Assembly: GCA_022563275.1 (NCBI GenBank)
Contig: JADFNR010000113.1
Location: 1-11,150, forward strand
Direction: 5' to 3'
Origin: Chloroflexota bacterium
GTDB taxonomy: Bacteria; Chloroflexota; Dehalococcoidia; UBA3495
Length of the DNA stretch: 11,150 nt
This document shows, one piece after another, positions 1 to 5,860 of this stretch. Position 1 is the stretch's first letter. Every line of letters starts with the position of its first letter. The position numbers and the translations under genes were made by a program. A model generated the notes under the pieces. It saw nothing but the letters and a program-made list of their open reading frames with translations. It was not told the DNA's origin and ran no database searches.

Positions 1-519
1 TTTTTAGACGCCCAAATGCTCGGGGCCCTGACCTTGGGGGTAGGTCCAACCAACGCTTACCGCCTGGTAGATGGTGCCGCTTCGCGCGATTGCCTAACTT
101 TGACCCGGCTGTGGTTGGCGGACGAACTTCCGCGGAACAGTGAATCGAGAGTAATCGGATTGCTGTTCAAAGCTTTGAAACGAAACACGAGCCTCAGGTT
201 CTTAATCAGTTACGCCGACCCAACCCAGGGGCATGTCGGAACGATCTACCAGGCGACCAATTGGATCTACACCGGTTTGTCCCAGGCTACACCACTCTAC
301 GATCTCGGGGACGGTAAAGCCCGTCATTCCCGGTCAGTTTCCCACGTTTACGGAACCCACTCTCTACGTCACTTTGCCGCCCGTGGCGTGAGGGCGAAAC
401 TAGTTTCTCAAAGTCAAAAACACCGGTACATATTTTTTCTAGATACAGCTTGGCGCGAGCGTCTTAGGGTAAATGGGCAGCCTTATCCCAAACTGGAGGA
501 AGAAGATGGAGGTCATTAA
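1..519 (+). CDS. Mom-like DNA adenine modification protein, 5'-truncated by window edge
   Basis: The frame is open from the first base, so the true start lies upstream; 172 residues are visible. The segments RLWLADELPRNSESRVIG and SYADPTQGHVGTIYQATNW, followed by a C-terminal KHRYIFFLD, are the hallmark blocks of the phage Mu Mom family. Mom is a GNAT-like fold enzyme that adds a methylcarbamoyl group to adenine N6 in phage DNA and so protects it from host restriction. Conserved polar and aromatic residues in the YADP...HVGTIYQATNW block fit the family's active-site region; I cannot assign each catalytic residue. The next gene, a ParB-domain protein, starts inside its last codons (14-base overlap), so the two are probably translated together. 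The first in-window ATG is at 16, but the residues before it (FLDAQ) continue the conserved fold, so 16 is unlikely to be the start. The modification and target site in this host are unknown. Confidence 0.78.
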   Translation, partial: FLDAQMLGALTLGVGPTNAYRLVDGAASRDCLTLTRLWLADELPRNSESRVIGLLFKALKRNTSLRFLISYADPTQGHVGTIYQATNWIYTGLSQATPLYDLGDGKARHSRSVSHVYGTHSLRHFAARGVRAKLVSQSQKHRYIFFLDTAWRERLRVNGQPYPKLEEEDGGH

Positions 520-1147
520 TCTCCCCGTGGAGCAGCTTCGACCAGCACGGTGGAATCCTAACAAGATGGATCCCATTAGCTTGGCGCGGCTTAATGAATC
601 GATTCGACGCTACGGCGTGGTTTCCAATCTGGTGGTACGGCCACTTTCCGACGGCGAATTCGAGGTGCTCTCGGGCAACCACCGTCTTGGATTGCTCACG
701 GAGTCTGGCGAAGCAACTGCGCCGTGCGTAGTGGTGGACTTGAGCGATGCCCAGGCCAGGCTATTGGCCCAAGCCCTGAACCGAATCCAAGGCAACGACG
801 ACCTGGGTCTCCGTGCCGAGTTGGTTCGTGATGTCCTCAAGGAATTGGCGCAAGAAGAAATCTTATCACTGTTGCCAGAGTCTGCCGAAAGCTTGGCGGC
901 CCTTTCGTCCTTGGGCCAGGAGGATATGGCCGAGTATCTAAGGGCCTTTGAGTGCAATCAGGCGGCGCGCCTCAAACACTTTAACGCCCAGCTAACTTCG
1001 GAACAGCAGGAGGTTGTAGAGAAAGTCCTTAATCGATTCACCAGCCAAGCGCAAGAGCGCCTGCATGAAAACCCTAATGTCAGAGGCGCATCAATCTATC
1101 TGTTGTGCTTGAATTACTTAGAAAGGAATCAAATCGAAAATGAATAA
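506..1147 (+). CDS. ParB/Srx-domain (ParB N-terminal-like) protein of mobile-element type
   Basis: A 213-residue protein with a ParB N-terminal-like domain in its first about 95 residues. It opens with VINLPVEQLRPARWNPN, then a helix LARLNESIRRYGVVSNLVVRP, then the box-II-like GNHR at residues 57-60, where chromosomal ParB has GERR. The block ALNRIQGNDDLG follows. The remainder is helical and charged, with no recognisable centromere-binding helix-turn-helix. This architecture is common for solitary phage ParB-like proteins, some of which are nucleases or NTPases rather than partition proteins; no ParA is visible nearby. The start at 506 is preferred over an in-frame ATG at 473 because GGAGG at 495-499 sits six bases before it. 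It overlaps the Mom-like gene by 14 bases and the zinc-ribbon gene by 8, which indicates one operon. A role in replication or packaging of the element, or in directing modification, is only inference. Confidence 0.8.
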   Translation: MEVINLPVEQLRPARWNPNKMDPISLARLNESIRRYGVVSNLVVRPLSDGEFEVLSGNHRLGLLTESGEATAPCVVVDLSDAQARLLAQALNRIQGNDDLGLRAELVRDVLKELAQEEILSLLPESAESLAALSSLGQEDMAEYLRAFECNQAARLKHFNAQLTSEQQEVVEKVLNRFTSQAQERLHENPNVRGASIYLLCLNYLERNQIENE

Positions 1148-1454
1148 AGCACAAGCAAAACTGCCTTGCCCGGTCTGCCAGGCCCCCATGGCCCTTCGGA
1201 CCTGTCAGGGTCGCAAATCAGGGAAACCTTCTTTGATGTTTATATGCCCTCATGACGGTCGTCACTTTAGAGGTTTTATCACCGACCAGAATTACGTTGC
1301 GGGTGTCTTAGCCCGTCTTGAGGGGCTTAAATCCATCGGAACCGCCGAAGTCGTTTCAGTTGACGGAGCGGCCTACCCTGATCCCTCTAAAACTAATTTG
1401 AAGCAGGCCAATAGACCGATTACGGAGAATCTCAACGATGACCTCCCCGCCTAA
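1140..1454 (+). CDS. Small zinc-ribbon protein of mobile element
   Basis: 104 residues. Likely metal ligands are C10 and C13 (CPVC) with C36 and H38 or H42 (CPHDGRHF); C22 lies between. The segment GRHFRGFITDQNYV looks like small proteins I associate with recombinase-bearing islands in Chloroflexota, but I cannot name a family. The C-terminal 40 residues are polar and probably disordered. The ATG lies 8 bases inside the ParB-domain gene, with a weak AAGGA about 12 bases upstream, so translational coupling is likely. A single zinc ribbon of this size suggests nucleic-acid or protein binding. Mu encodes a zinc-binding translational activator, Com, beside mom; this protein is longer, lies downstream and shows no clear sequence match, so equivalence is speculation. 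Confidence 0.7.
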   Translation: MNKAQAKLPCPVCQAPMALRTCQGRKSGKPSLMFICPHDGRHFRGFITDQNYVAGVLARLEGLKSIGTAEVVSVDGAAYPDPSKTNLKQANRPITENLNDDLPA

Positions 1455-1478
1455 CAATATCCTCGGCCCTCCCGGTGG

Positions 1479-1655
1479 GTGGATGACGGTGAAAATGGGT
1501 TGACTTGTATACACAGGCGTATACACTGTGGCGCCGCGGACGGACCCATTGACGATGAGAATGAATCCCATCAAATCGAAATACGCCACTTCATCGACGC
1601 CCTGGCCGAGATTGCCCTGGCGGTGGCCCGCAGGAAGGAGGGATTAGAGCCATGA
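1479..1655 (+). CDS. Short protein translationally coupled to the serine recombinase
   Basis: A reading frame in the same phase as, and directly after, the stop of the zinc-ribbon gene. It ends in ATGA (1652-1655) shared with the recombinase start, the classic arrangement for coupled translation. The C-terminal part, HFIDALAEIALAVARRKEG, forms a convincing amphipathic helix. The start is uncertain: GTG 1479 gives 58 residues, TTG 1500 gives 51, and neither has a good ribosome-binding site. If the promoter at 1500-1527 is real, a start near 1548 (ATT) would be needed. Short proteins just ahead of large serine recombinases can be directionality factors or regulators. No function can be assigned from sequence. 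Confidence 0.42.
   Translation: MDDGENGLTCIHRRIHCGAADGPIDDENESHQIEIRHFIDALAEIALAVARRKEGLEP
1500..1530 (+). promoter_or_regulatory. Candidate recombinase promoter with tandem GTATACAC repeats
   Basis: TTGACT at 1500-1505 and TACACT at 1522-1527 are separated by 16 bases. The spacer and -10 carry two copies of GTATACAC (1507-1514 and 1519-1526) at a 12-base period, plus an inverted pair CACAG/CTGTG (1512-1516 / 1526-1530). Repeats over a promoter suggest an operator bound by an element-encoded repressor or by the recombinase itself. No expression data support this. Confidence 0.4.
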
Positions 1656-3280
1656 GAGCCGTGGCATACATCAGGGTCTCCAGCCAGGACCAGGTGGCCG
1701 GATATTCACTGGATGCCCAGGAACGTTCGTTTAACGAGCTTTGCCAGTCCCGAGGATGGGAGCCGGTGGGGATCTACCGGGAGGAGGGCCGCAGTGCCCA
1801 TACCGATTCCATCTCCAAAAGGCCGGTCTTCAAGCAACTGCTCGAGGACTCTGCTCAGGGGCGCTTCGACACCGTTGTGGTGCACACCTTAGACCGCTGG
1901 GCTAGAAACACCCAAATTGCATTGGAATCCCTCGGCATACTGGCCAAGAGCAACGTGACCTTGGTATCCATTACCGAGAACATCGACTACTCCACCGCCC
2001 AGGGCCGACTGCTGACGACGTTGCTGGCGGGATTCGCCGAATATTTCAGCGATTCCCTCAGTACTCACATCAAAAAGGGACTTGGAGAGCGCGCCCACAA
2101 TGGCCGGCACTTGGGCGGGATTCCGTTCGGGTACCTCTCGTGTTGGGAAGGTCCTAAAGGTGGCCGCCTGCTCTCCTGCGATACCGAGCATCCCGGTGGA
2201 CTCCATTTAAATCTTGCCGAAGCTAAAGCTGTGAGTGAGCTTTTCCGGCGCTATTCCTCCGGTCACGCCACGCTGAGTCAGTTGGCCGGCTGGATGAATC
2301 AAGAAGGATTCCGAACCAGAAACATGCACCGACGTAGGGATGAAGACAACGGCAAGGCGGCGGGGTCGCGTATGTTCACCACGGCTTCGATACGGGGAAT
2401 CTTGCACAATCCTTTCTACGTCGGGAAGATTAAACACCATGAACAGTTGTTACCCGGCTCCCATGAAGCCTTGGTGACAGAGGATGTGTTCCAGACCGTT
2501 CAAATCACTATGAAACGTAATTCTGGCCGCTCTGAAACTCTCCATTCAAGGCCCGAAAGAGAATACCTACTGAAGGGACTCATCAAGTGCGCACATTGCG
2601 GTCTACCGATGTGGGCGCAGACCTACAGCAATGGACGCCGCTATTACCGGGAGCAGAAGGGATCTAGGGGATCGGGATATTGCGTCAGAAATAGTCGGTC
2701 CATGCCTTGCCAGGTGCCAGACGAACAGATTTCCAAGATTGTCGGTGCTATCGTCCTTCCTGAAGCCTGGATGGATCGAGTTCTGGCTAAGATCCACCTA
2801 GCCGACGAAGTCAACAGGATTGGACAGGAGCGCTTACAAGCCGAACAAAGGCTCAGACGATTAGGTAGGGCCTACGTCGACGGTATTTACTCGGACGATG
2901 ACTATCGGCGGGAGAAGCGCTCTCTCGAGGAATCCATAGCAGGTCTGGTGGTTCCGGGTGTCGACTCCGCTAAAGAGGCTGGAGAGCTATTAGAAGACCT
3001 GCCAGCGCTATGGGAAGCTGCAACCTTGGCCGAACGACGTAAGTTGTTGTTGACGATGCTTGATGCGGTCTACGTAGACACGGTTGATGAAAAGACCATC
3101 GTGGCTATCCGGCCAAAACCGGCTTTCCGGCCTTTGTTCGAGATTGCGACTACGCGGGCGAAGAGCGGGGTAGTGCTAATAAATCAGACGCCCCAGACTC
3201 AAGATGAGCCTGAGGCGTCTGAACCGTGTTTCTGGTGGAGACGGGGGAGAGTCGAACTCCCCGTCCAGAAGAGACCATAG
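1652..3280 (+). CDS. Large serine recombinase (site-specific integrase) whose C-terminus runs into ssrA
   Basis: 542 residues. The N-terminal resolvase domain (about 1-150) has YIRVSS with catalytic S10 and R8, and the LDRWARN motif with R82. The recombinase domain follows (about 155-290, containing NPFYVGKI). A zinc ribbon has C313, C316, C344 and C353, then a coiled-coil segment (about 385-430) typical of large serine integrases. AAGGAGG (1635-1641) lies ten bases before the ATG, which overlaps the preceding stop. The enzyme should catalyse integration and excision of the element by a serine-linked double-strand break at attP/attB. Residues 528-542 (WWRRGRVELPVQKRP) are translated from the antisense of the tmRNA 3' end, so the tail and stop exist only in the integrated state. 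The empty or circular form would end differently. Fold and family are clear; the target is inferred from position. Confidence 0.95.
   Translation: MRAVAYIRVSSQDQVAGYSLDAQERSFNELCQSRGWEPVGIYREEGRSAHTDSISKRPVFKQLLEDSAQGRFDTVVVHTLDRWARNTQIALESLGILAKSNVTLVSITENIDYSTAQGRLLTTLLAGFAEYFSDSLSTHIKKGLGERAHNGRHLGGIPFGYLSCWEGPKGGRLLSCDTEHPGGLHLNLAEAKAVSELFRRYSSGHATLSQLAGWMNQEGFRTRNMHRRRDEDNGKAAGSRMFTTASIRGILHNPFYVGKIKHHEQLLPGSHEALVTEDVFQTVQITMKRNSGRSETLHSRPEREYLLKGLIKCAHCGLPMWAQTYSNGRRYYREQKGSRGSGYCVRNSRSMPCQVPDEQISKIVGAIVLPEAWMDRVLAKIHLADEVNRIGQERLQAEQRLRRLGRAYVDGIYSDDDYRREKRSLEESIAGLVVPGVDSAKEAGELLEDLPALWEAATLAERRKLLLTMLDAVYVDTVDEKTIVAIRPKPAFRPLFEIATTRAKSGVVLINQTPQTQDEPEASEPCFWWRRGRVELPVQKRP
3184..3222 (-). 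terminator. Long hairpin after ssrA, overlapping recombinase codons
   Basis: Outer arms TCAGACGCC (3184-3192) and GGCGTCTGA (3214-3222) pair perfectly. Inside, CAG/CTG (3194-3196 / 3210-3212) and CTCA/TGAG (3198-3201 / 3205-3208) continue the stem past two mismatches. On the minus strand it starts 11 bases after the tmRNA CCA and is followed by TTTATTAG, so it can end the ssrA transcript. On the plus strand the following bases are not T-rich. It lies inside the 3' end of the recombinase gene. Confidence 0.65.
3233..3262. other. Candidate attachment-site core in the tmRNA 3' end
   Basis: The recombinase frame and the tmRNA 3' T-arm/acceptor sequence share these bases on opposite strands. This is the usual geometry when an element inserts at the 3' end of a tRNA-like gene and rebuilds it. 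The exact crossover dinucleotide cannot be seen without the other junction. The interval covers the encoded CCA, the acceptor 3' strand and the T-arm. Confidence 0.5.
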
Positions 3281-3586
3281 ATCGGATGTACTACAAGCTT
3301 ATTCGGTGGTTTATTCCTCGCCCCTTGGAGGCACCACCGACGGAGCCTCTGTGGGGACAGCCGGTTTTTCTTAGGCCGCCGTTACCGGCGTGGGGCGGTC
3401 CGCATCCCGGATTTATAGCGCCTGGCCTCCCCGATTCCAGGAATACCGGAGAGCAGACGTAGCCGCTTTAGGCGGCTAGAGCGAATTCACGTTCGCCAAT
3501 TGTTTTCGCCACCGGATTTACGAGGGAGATGGCATCCTCGGCTTGCAATCCGCTACGGAACGCCCCTGTCGAACCCGCGCGTCCCC
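3233..3586 (-). ncRNA. ssrA: Transfer-messenger RNA (tmRNA), tag GEREFALAA
   Basis: A complete 354-base tmRNA that rescues stalled ribosomes and adds a degradation tag. The 5' end GGGGACG pairs with CGUCUCC before ACCA, giving a seven-pair acceptor stem with G3-U70, the alanine identity element. The 5' domain has the typical GGGUUCGACAGGGG, and GCAAGC pairs with GCTTG near the 3' half (helix 2). The T-arm is GGGGAG-UUCGACU-CUCCCC, read here as six pairs (or five with a bulged C). The tag frame begins at GGC (3497-3495) and ends at TAA (3470-3468), encoding GEREFALAA. The stop sits in the loop of helix 5 (AGCCGC/GCGGCT, 3461-3466 / 3472-3477). CCA is encoded. The tag resembles that of Dehalococcoides. 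The element to the left ends at its 3' end. Confidence 0.96.
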
Positions 3587-3593
3587 TTGCTTC

Positions 3594-3628
3594 TTTATAT
3601 TGTCCCACAGCAATCTCCAGGAGGTCAA
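3594..3628 (-). promoter_or_regulatory. Candidate ssrA promoter
   Basis: On the minus strand TATAAA (3599-3594) lies seven bases before the mature tmRNA 5' G. TTGACC (3628-3623) is upstream, but 23 bases away; using ACAATA (3603-3598) as -10 gives 19. The -10 position fits the tmRNA start well, while the -35 assignment is weak. Confidence 0.4.
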
Positions 3629-3700
3629 CGATCCGATGCCCGTGCCATGCCGCCGGTGGTGATCGCACTCTGGCGAGCCAAGCCCGGTGACCCCGGTGCC

Positions 3701-3736
3701 TTGCCCAGCCGGATGACCCCTCTTTAAATTCGCCAC
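3701..3736 (+). promoter_or_regulatory. Candidate promoter giving a leaderless transcript
   Basis: TTGCCC (3701-3706), a 17-base spacer and TTAAAT (3724-3729) precede the ATG at 3737 by only seven bases, so transcription would begin at or next to the start codon. No ribosome-binding site is visible before this ATG, which agrees with a leaderless message. Confidence 0.4.
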
Positions 3737-3931
3737 ATGAAACGTAATCTAAGGCGCGGCGACCGGATAAAGATCGAGGGTGGGCGGTATGACGGCGCGG
3801 TTGGAACGGTGGACAGCGCGGTCTATCAGCGGACTGAAGACCACCCCAACGAGTTACACCACGGCTACCACATCATATTGGACTGCGGCCGGGTGGTGAC
3901 GGTGCGCAAGGGCCAAGTAAGGGCGAGATGA
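3737..3931 (+). CDS. Small KOW-like basic protein of unknown function
   Basis: 64 residues, starting MKRNLRRGDRIKI. The pattern GDRIKIEGGRYDGAVGTVDS matches the KOW motif (a beta-hairpin with a central invariant glycine, as in ribosomal L24 and NusG), and the end VVTVRKGQVRAR completes a small beta-barrel-like repeat. Such folds bind RNA or ribosomal proteins. The charge is strongly basic at both ends. It lies between ssrA and cvpA with no partner gene close by. I do not recognise a named family; an RNA-related role is inference from the motif alone. The ATG has no Shine-Dalgarno sequence but a promoter-like sequence immediately ahead. Confidence 0.7.
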   Translation: MKRNLRRGDRIKIEGGRYDGAVGTVDSAVYQRTEDHPNELHHGYHIILDCGRVVTVRKGQVRAR

Positions 3932-4273
3932 CCGTCTCCGGGCCTCTCAGACCAGGCGCATGGTCCCTCCAACATTCAATGATGGACCCGTCGAGTCCAT
4001 CTGCCTGGGCCGGCAGGCGCTTACAGCAAACCGGTTGATGTTAAATAATGCCGATAGCATACGAGAGATGCGCATCCCACAGAGAGACAGGAAGCAAACC
4101 AAAACCGGTGCATGGCCCAGGAATGCCTGATCGTCCTTGGCCAGCCCCAAGCCCGGCGCCCAACGCTACCGGCCTTTCTCTGTTGCGTGCTCCATGCCAA
4201 TTTTTACTTCCGCAGCGGAATATCGTGACGCACATCACTGCAGTCCCTTTGTCTCCATAGGAGAACCGGTACC
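3932..4273. other. Intergenic region with tandem hairpins, no gene seen
   Basis: No credible coding frame is visible: the frames present have atypical composition and no start signals. It holds inverted repeats GATGGAC/GTCCATC (3981-3987 / 3995-4001), GCCTG/CAGGC (4003-4007 / 4014-4018), GGCCcAGGA/TCCTtGGCC (4114-4122 / 4134-4142) and a 13-base palindrome TTCCGCAGCGGAA (4208-4220) about 50 bases before cvpA. These could be terminator, leader or operator structures; none has a clear T-tract and no known riboswitch core was recognised. Confidence 0.4.
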
Positions 4274-4876
4274 ATGAACTGGCTAGATCTCGTAATCGTC
4301 ATCATCGTCGGCGTGAGCGCATTCATGGGGCTCAAGATCGGCTTGATCCGCGCTGGACTCACCGCATTGGGCGTATTCGTGGGCAGCATGCTTGGCGGCC
4401 AACTCAGCGACGACATCGGCCGTCTATTCTCAGGCATCGACGAAGGCAGCGCCGTCGCGACGGTGATCTCGTACGCCATCATCATCATGATCTGTCTGAC
4501 GGCCGCGGCCGCCGCATCGGTCGTGCTGCGTAAGGTCGTGTCCATTCTTCTGATGGGCTGGGCGGACAAACTTGCCGGAGTGGCGTTGGGGTTGGTTGCC
4601 GGCGCGGTCATCTCGGCGGGCATCATCATGGGGATGGCGAACCTGACCTATAGCTCCGAGGTAGGAGACGAACTAGCGACCAAGGTCCTTAACTCCACCT
4701 TGGACACGGAAAAGGCCAAGAAACGGCTGGAGGACGGACTGACTCAGTCGGCCCTGGTGACGGCATTCGTTGATGTCGTCGAAATCGTCCCGTCCAGCAC
4801 ACTATGGTTCGTTCCAACCAACTTCAAAAGCGCCTTGAATGTTTTAAACCAACGGCAATCGCCGGGCGGCGGCTGA
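4274..4876 (+). CDS. CvpA-family integral membrane protein
   Basis: 200 residues with about four hydrophobic segments (roughly 5-25, 28-48, 61-85 and 98-122) and a soluble C-terminal tail of about 75 residues. The opening MNWLDLVIVIIVGVSAFMG, the GLIRAGLTALG turn and the block WADKLAGVALGLVAGAV match the CvpA family. E. coli CvpA is linked to colicin V production and to envelope or bile stress; in other bacteria the role is poorly known. AGGAG at 4259-4263 lies about ten bases before the ATG. The gene stands alone, with 190 bases before the next gene and no clear terminator. Family assignment is good; cell function in this organism is not known. Confidence 0.85.
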   Translation: MNWLDLVIVIIVGVSAFMGLKIGLIRAGLTALGVFVGSMLGGQLSDDIGRLFSGIDEGSAVATVISYAIIIMICLTAAAAASVVLRKVVSILLMGWADKLAGVALGLVAGAVISAGIIMGMANLTYSSEVGDELATKVLNSTLDTEKAKKRLEDGLTQSALVTAFVDVVEIVPSSTLWFVPTNFKSALNVLNQRQSPGGG

Positions 4877-4888
4877 ATCAGCGGCCTT

Positions 4889-5001
4889 AATCCAGCCTGT
4901 GCCCCAAACCGGACGATCTGGGTCCAAGCAGTTAAGCCCTGATGAAGTCCGCATAATCACTTGGCGCATCTACGTTACCAGTGACTGTCTTGGGCTGGAT
5001 T
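4889..5001 (+). other. Intergenic segment able to fold, closed by a 9-pair stem
   Basis: AATCCAGCC (4889-4897) pairs with GGCTGGATT (4993-5001), extendable by a T-G wobble. Inside, CACTTGG can pair with CCAGTG near the 3' side. No coding frame and no recognised RNA family. It lies between cvpA and tam and may be a structured leader or chance. Confidence 0.25.
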
Positions 5002-5066
5002 CCCGGCGGTCCCGGCTTGATCTGAGCTATCATTGCTCACAGCGATGATCCGGCAGGAGCAACGAC

Positions 5067-5849
5067 GTGGCCGACTGGAACCCAGCCCAATACCTACGCT
5101 ACGGCAGTGAACGGCTAAGGCCGGCCCTGGACCTGATGGCCCGCATCCAGGTGGACTCTCCCGAAACGGTGTACGACCTCGGCTGCGGCACTGGGACGAT
5201 CACAGGGATATTGAAAGAGCGGTGGCCCGATGCACAGGTCACCGGGGTCGATTCCTCGGCCAGCATGTTGGAACGGACCAGAGACCTCAAAACTGGGGTC
5301 TATTGGCAACACGCCGACCTCAATGACTGGCAACCGCAGAGCCCGGCCGACGTTGTGTACTCCAACGCGGCGCTGCATTGGCTGGACGGCCACGACAAGC
5401 TGTTTCCCCGGCTCATGGACGCCGTCAAGCCCGGCGGGGTATTGGCGGTGCAGATGCCGGAGAATTTCAGCGCGCCCAGCCATACATCAATCGCCGATAC
5501 GGTCCGGGAGGGAGATTGGCGAGAACGATTGGCGCCTTTTCAACGGGAGCAGCCGGTGGCCGAACCATTATTTTATTACGATCTGTTGAGCGGGCTCTCC
5601 AGCTCGATCGACATGTGGGAGACCACCTACATGCACATCCTGGAAGGCGAGGACCCGGTGGTCGAGTGGACCAAGGGCACCATGCTCCGCCCGCTGCTGG
5701 ACAACCTGAGCGAAGCAGAGGGGTCTGCGTTTCTGCAGTCGTACACCGAGAAAGTGGCGAAAGCCTATCCACACCGCGCCGACGGCAAGACGGTGTTGCC
5801 ATTCAAGCGCCTCTTCATCGTGGCTGTGAAGCAGCAGACGGTTAGATGA
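5067..5849 (+). CDS. tam: Trans-aconitate 2-methyltransferase
   Basis: 260 residues, starting at GTG with AGGAG (5055-5059) seven bases upstream. The N-terminus MADWNPAQYLRYGSERLRPA closely follows E. coli Tam as I remember it. SAM-binding motif I is DLGCGTGT (37-44), motif II is the acidic VDSS (61-64), and NAALHWL and GGVLAVQMPENF follow. Further family blocks are YYDLLS, DMWETTYMHIL, LRPLLDNL and FKRLFIVA at the C-terminus, so the protein is full length. Tam uses S-adenosylmethionine to methyl-esterify trans-aconitate, a spontaneous by-product of cis-aconitate that inhibits aconitase, in the cytosol. The gene is followed by a strong hairpin. No operon partner is evident. Substrate is inferred from homology. 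Confidence 0.9.
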   Translation: MADWNPAQYLRYGSERLRPALDLMARIQVDSPETVYDLGCGTGTITGILKERWPDAQVTGVDSSASMLERTRDLKTGVYWQHADLNDWQPQSPADVVYSNAALHWLDGHDKLFPRLMDAVKPGGVLAVQMPENFSAPSHTSIADTVREGDWRERLAPFQREQPVAEPLFYYDLLSGLSSSIDMWETTYMHILEGEDPVVEWTKGTMLRPLLDNLSEAEGSAFLQSYTEKVAKAYPHRADGKTVLPFKRLFIVAVKQQTVR

Positions 5850-5860
5850 CCGTGTGCTGG

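Larger units (their letters stand above)
1..3232. mobile_element. Right end of an ssrA-integrated element (prophage or genomic island), left end outside window
   Basis: Five co-directional genes of phage or mobile type (Mom-like, ParB-domain, zinc ribbon, short protein, large serine recombinase) end exactly at the 3' end of the tmRNA gene. The recombinase, usually the terminal gene of such elements, abuts the target. Tmrna 3' ends are well-known integration targets, and serine-recombinase modules at ssrA are described in Dehalococcoides. The right boundary is placed at the base before the encoded tmRNA CCA. The true crossover could lie a few to about 30 bases inside the tmRNA. The left boundary, which should carry a second copy of a short ssrA 3' segment, is not in the window. 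Structural phage genes are not visible here, so prophage and island cannot be told apart. Confidence 0.8.

Noticed and set aside
3226..3727. Plus-strand frames of 75-78 codons over the tmRNA region
   Set aside because: They lie antisense to a complete tmRNA and show no protein motif.
3947..4238. Two overlapping minus-strand frames of 65-67 codons in the gap before cvpA
   Set aside because: No ribosome-binding site, no recognisable domain, composition like non-coding DNA, and they overlap each other in different frames.
4204..4629. 141-codon minus-strand frame opposite cvpA
   Set aside because: Antisense shadow of the CvpA gene; low-complexity Met/Ala/Thr/Pro-rich translation with no domain.
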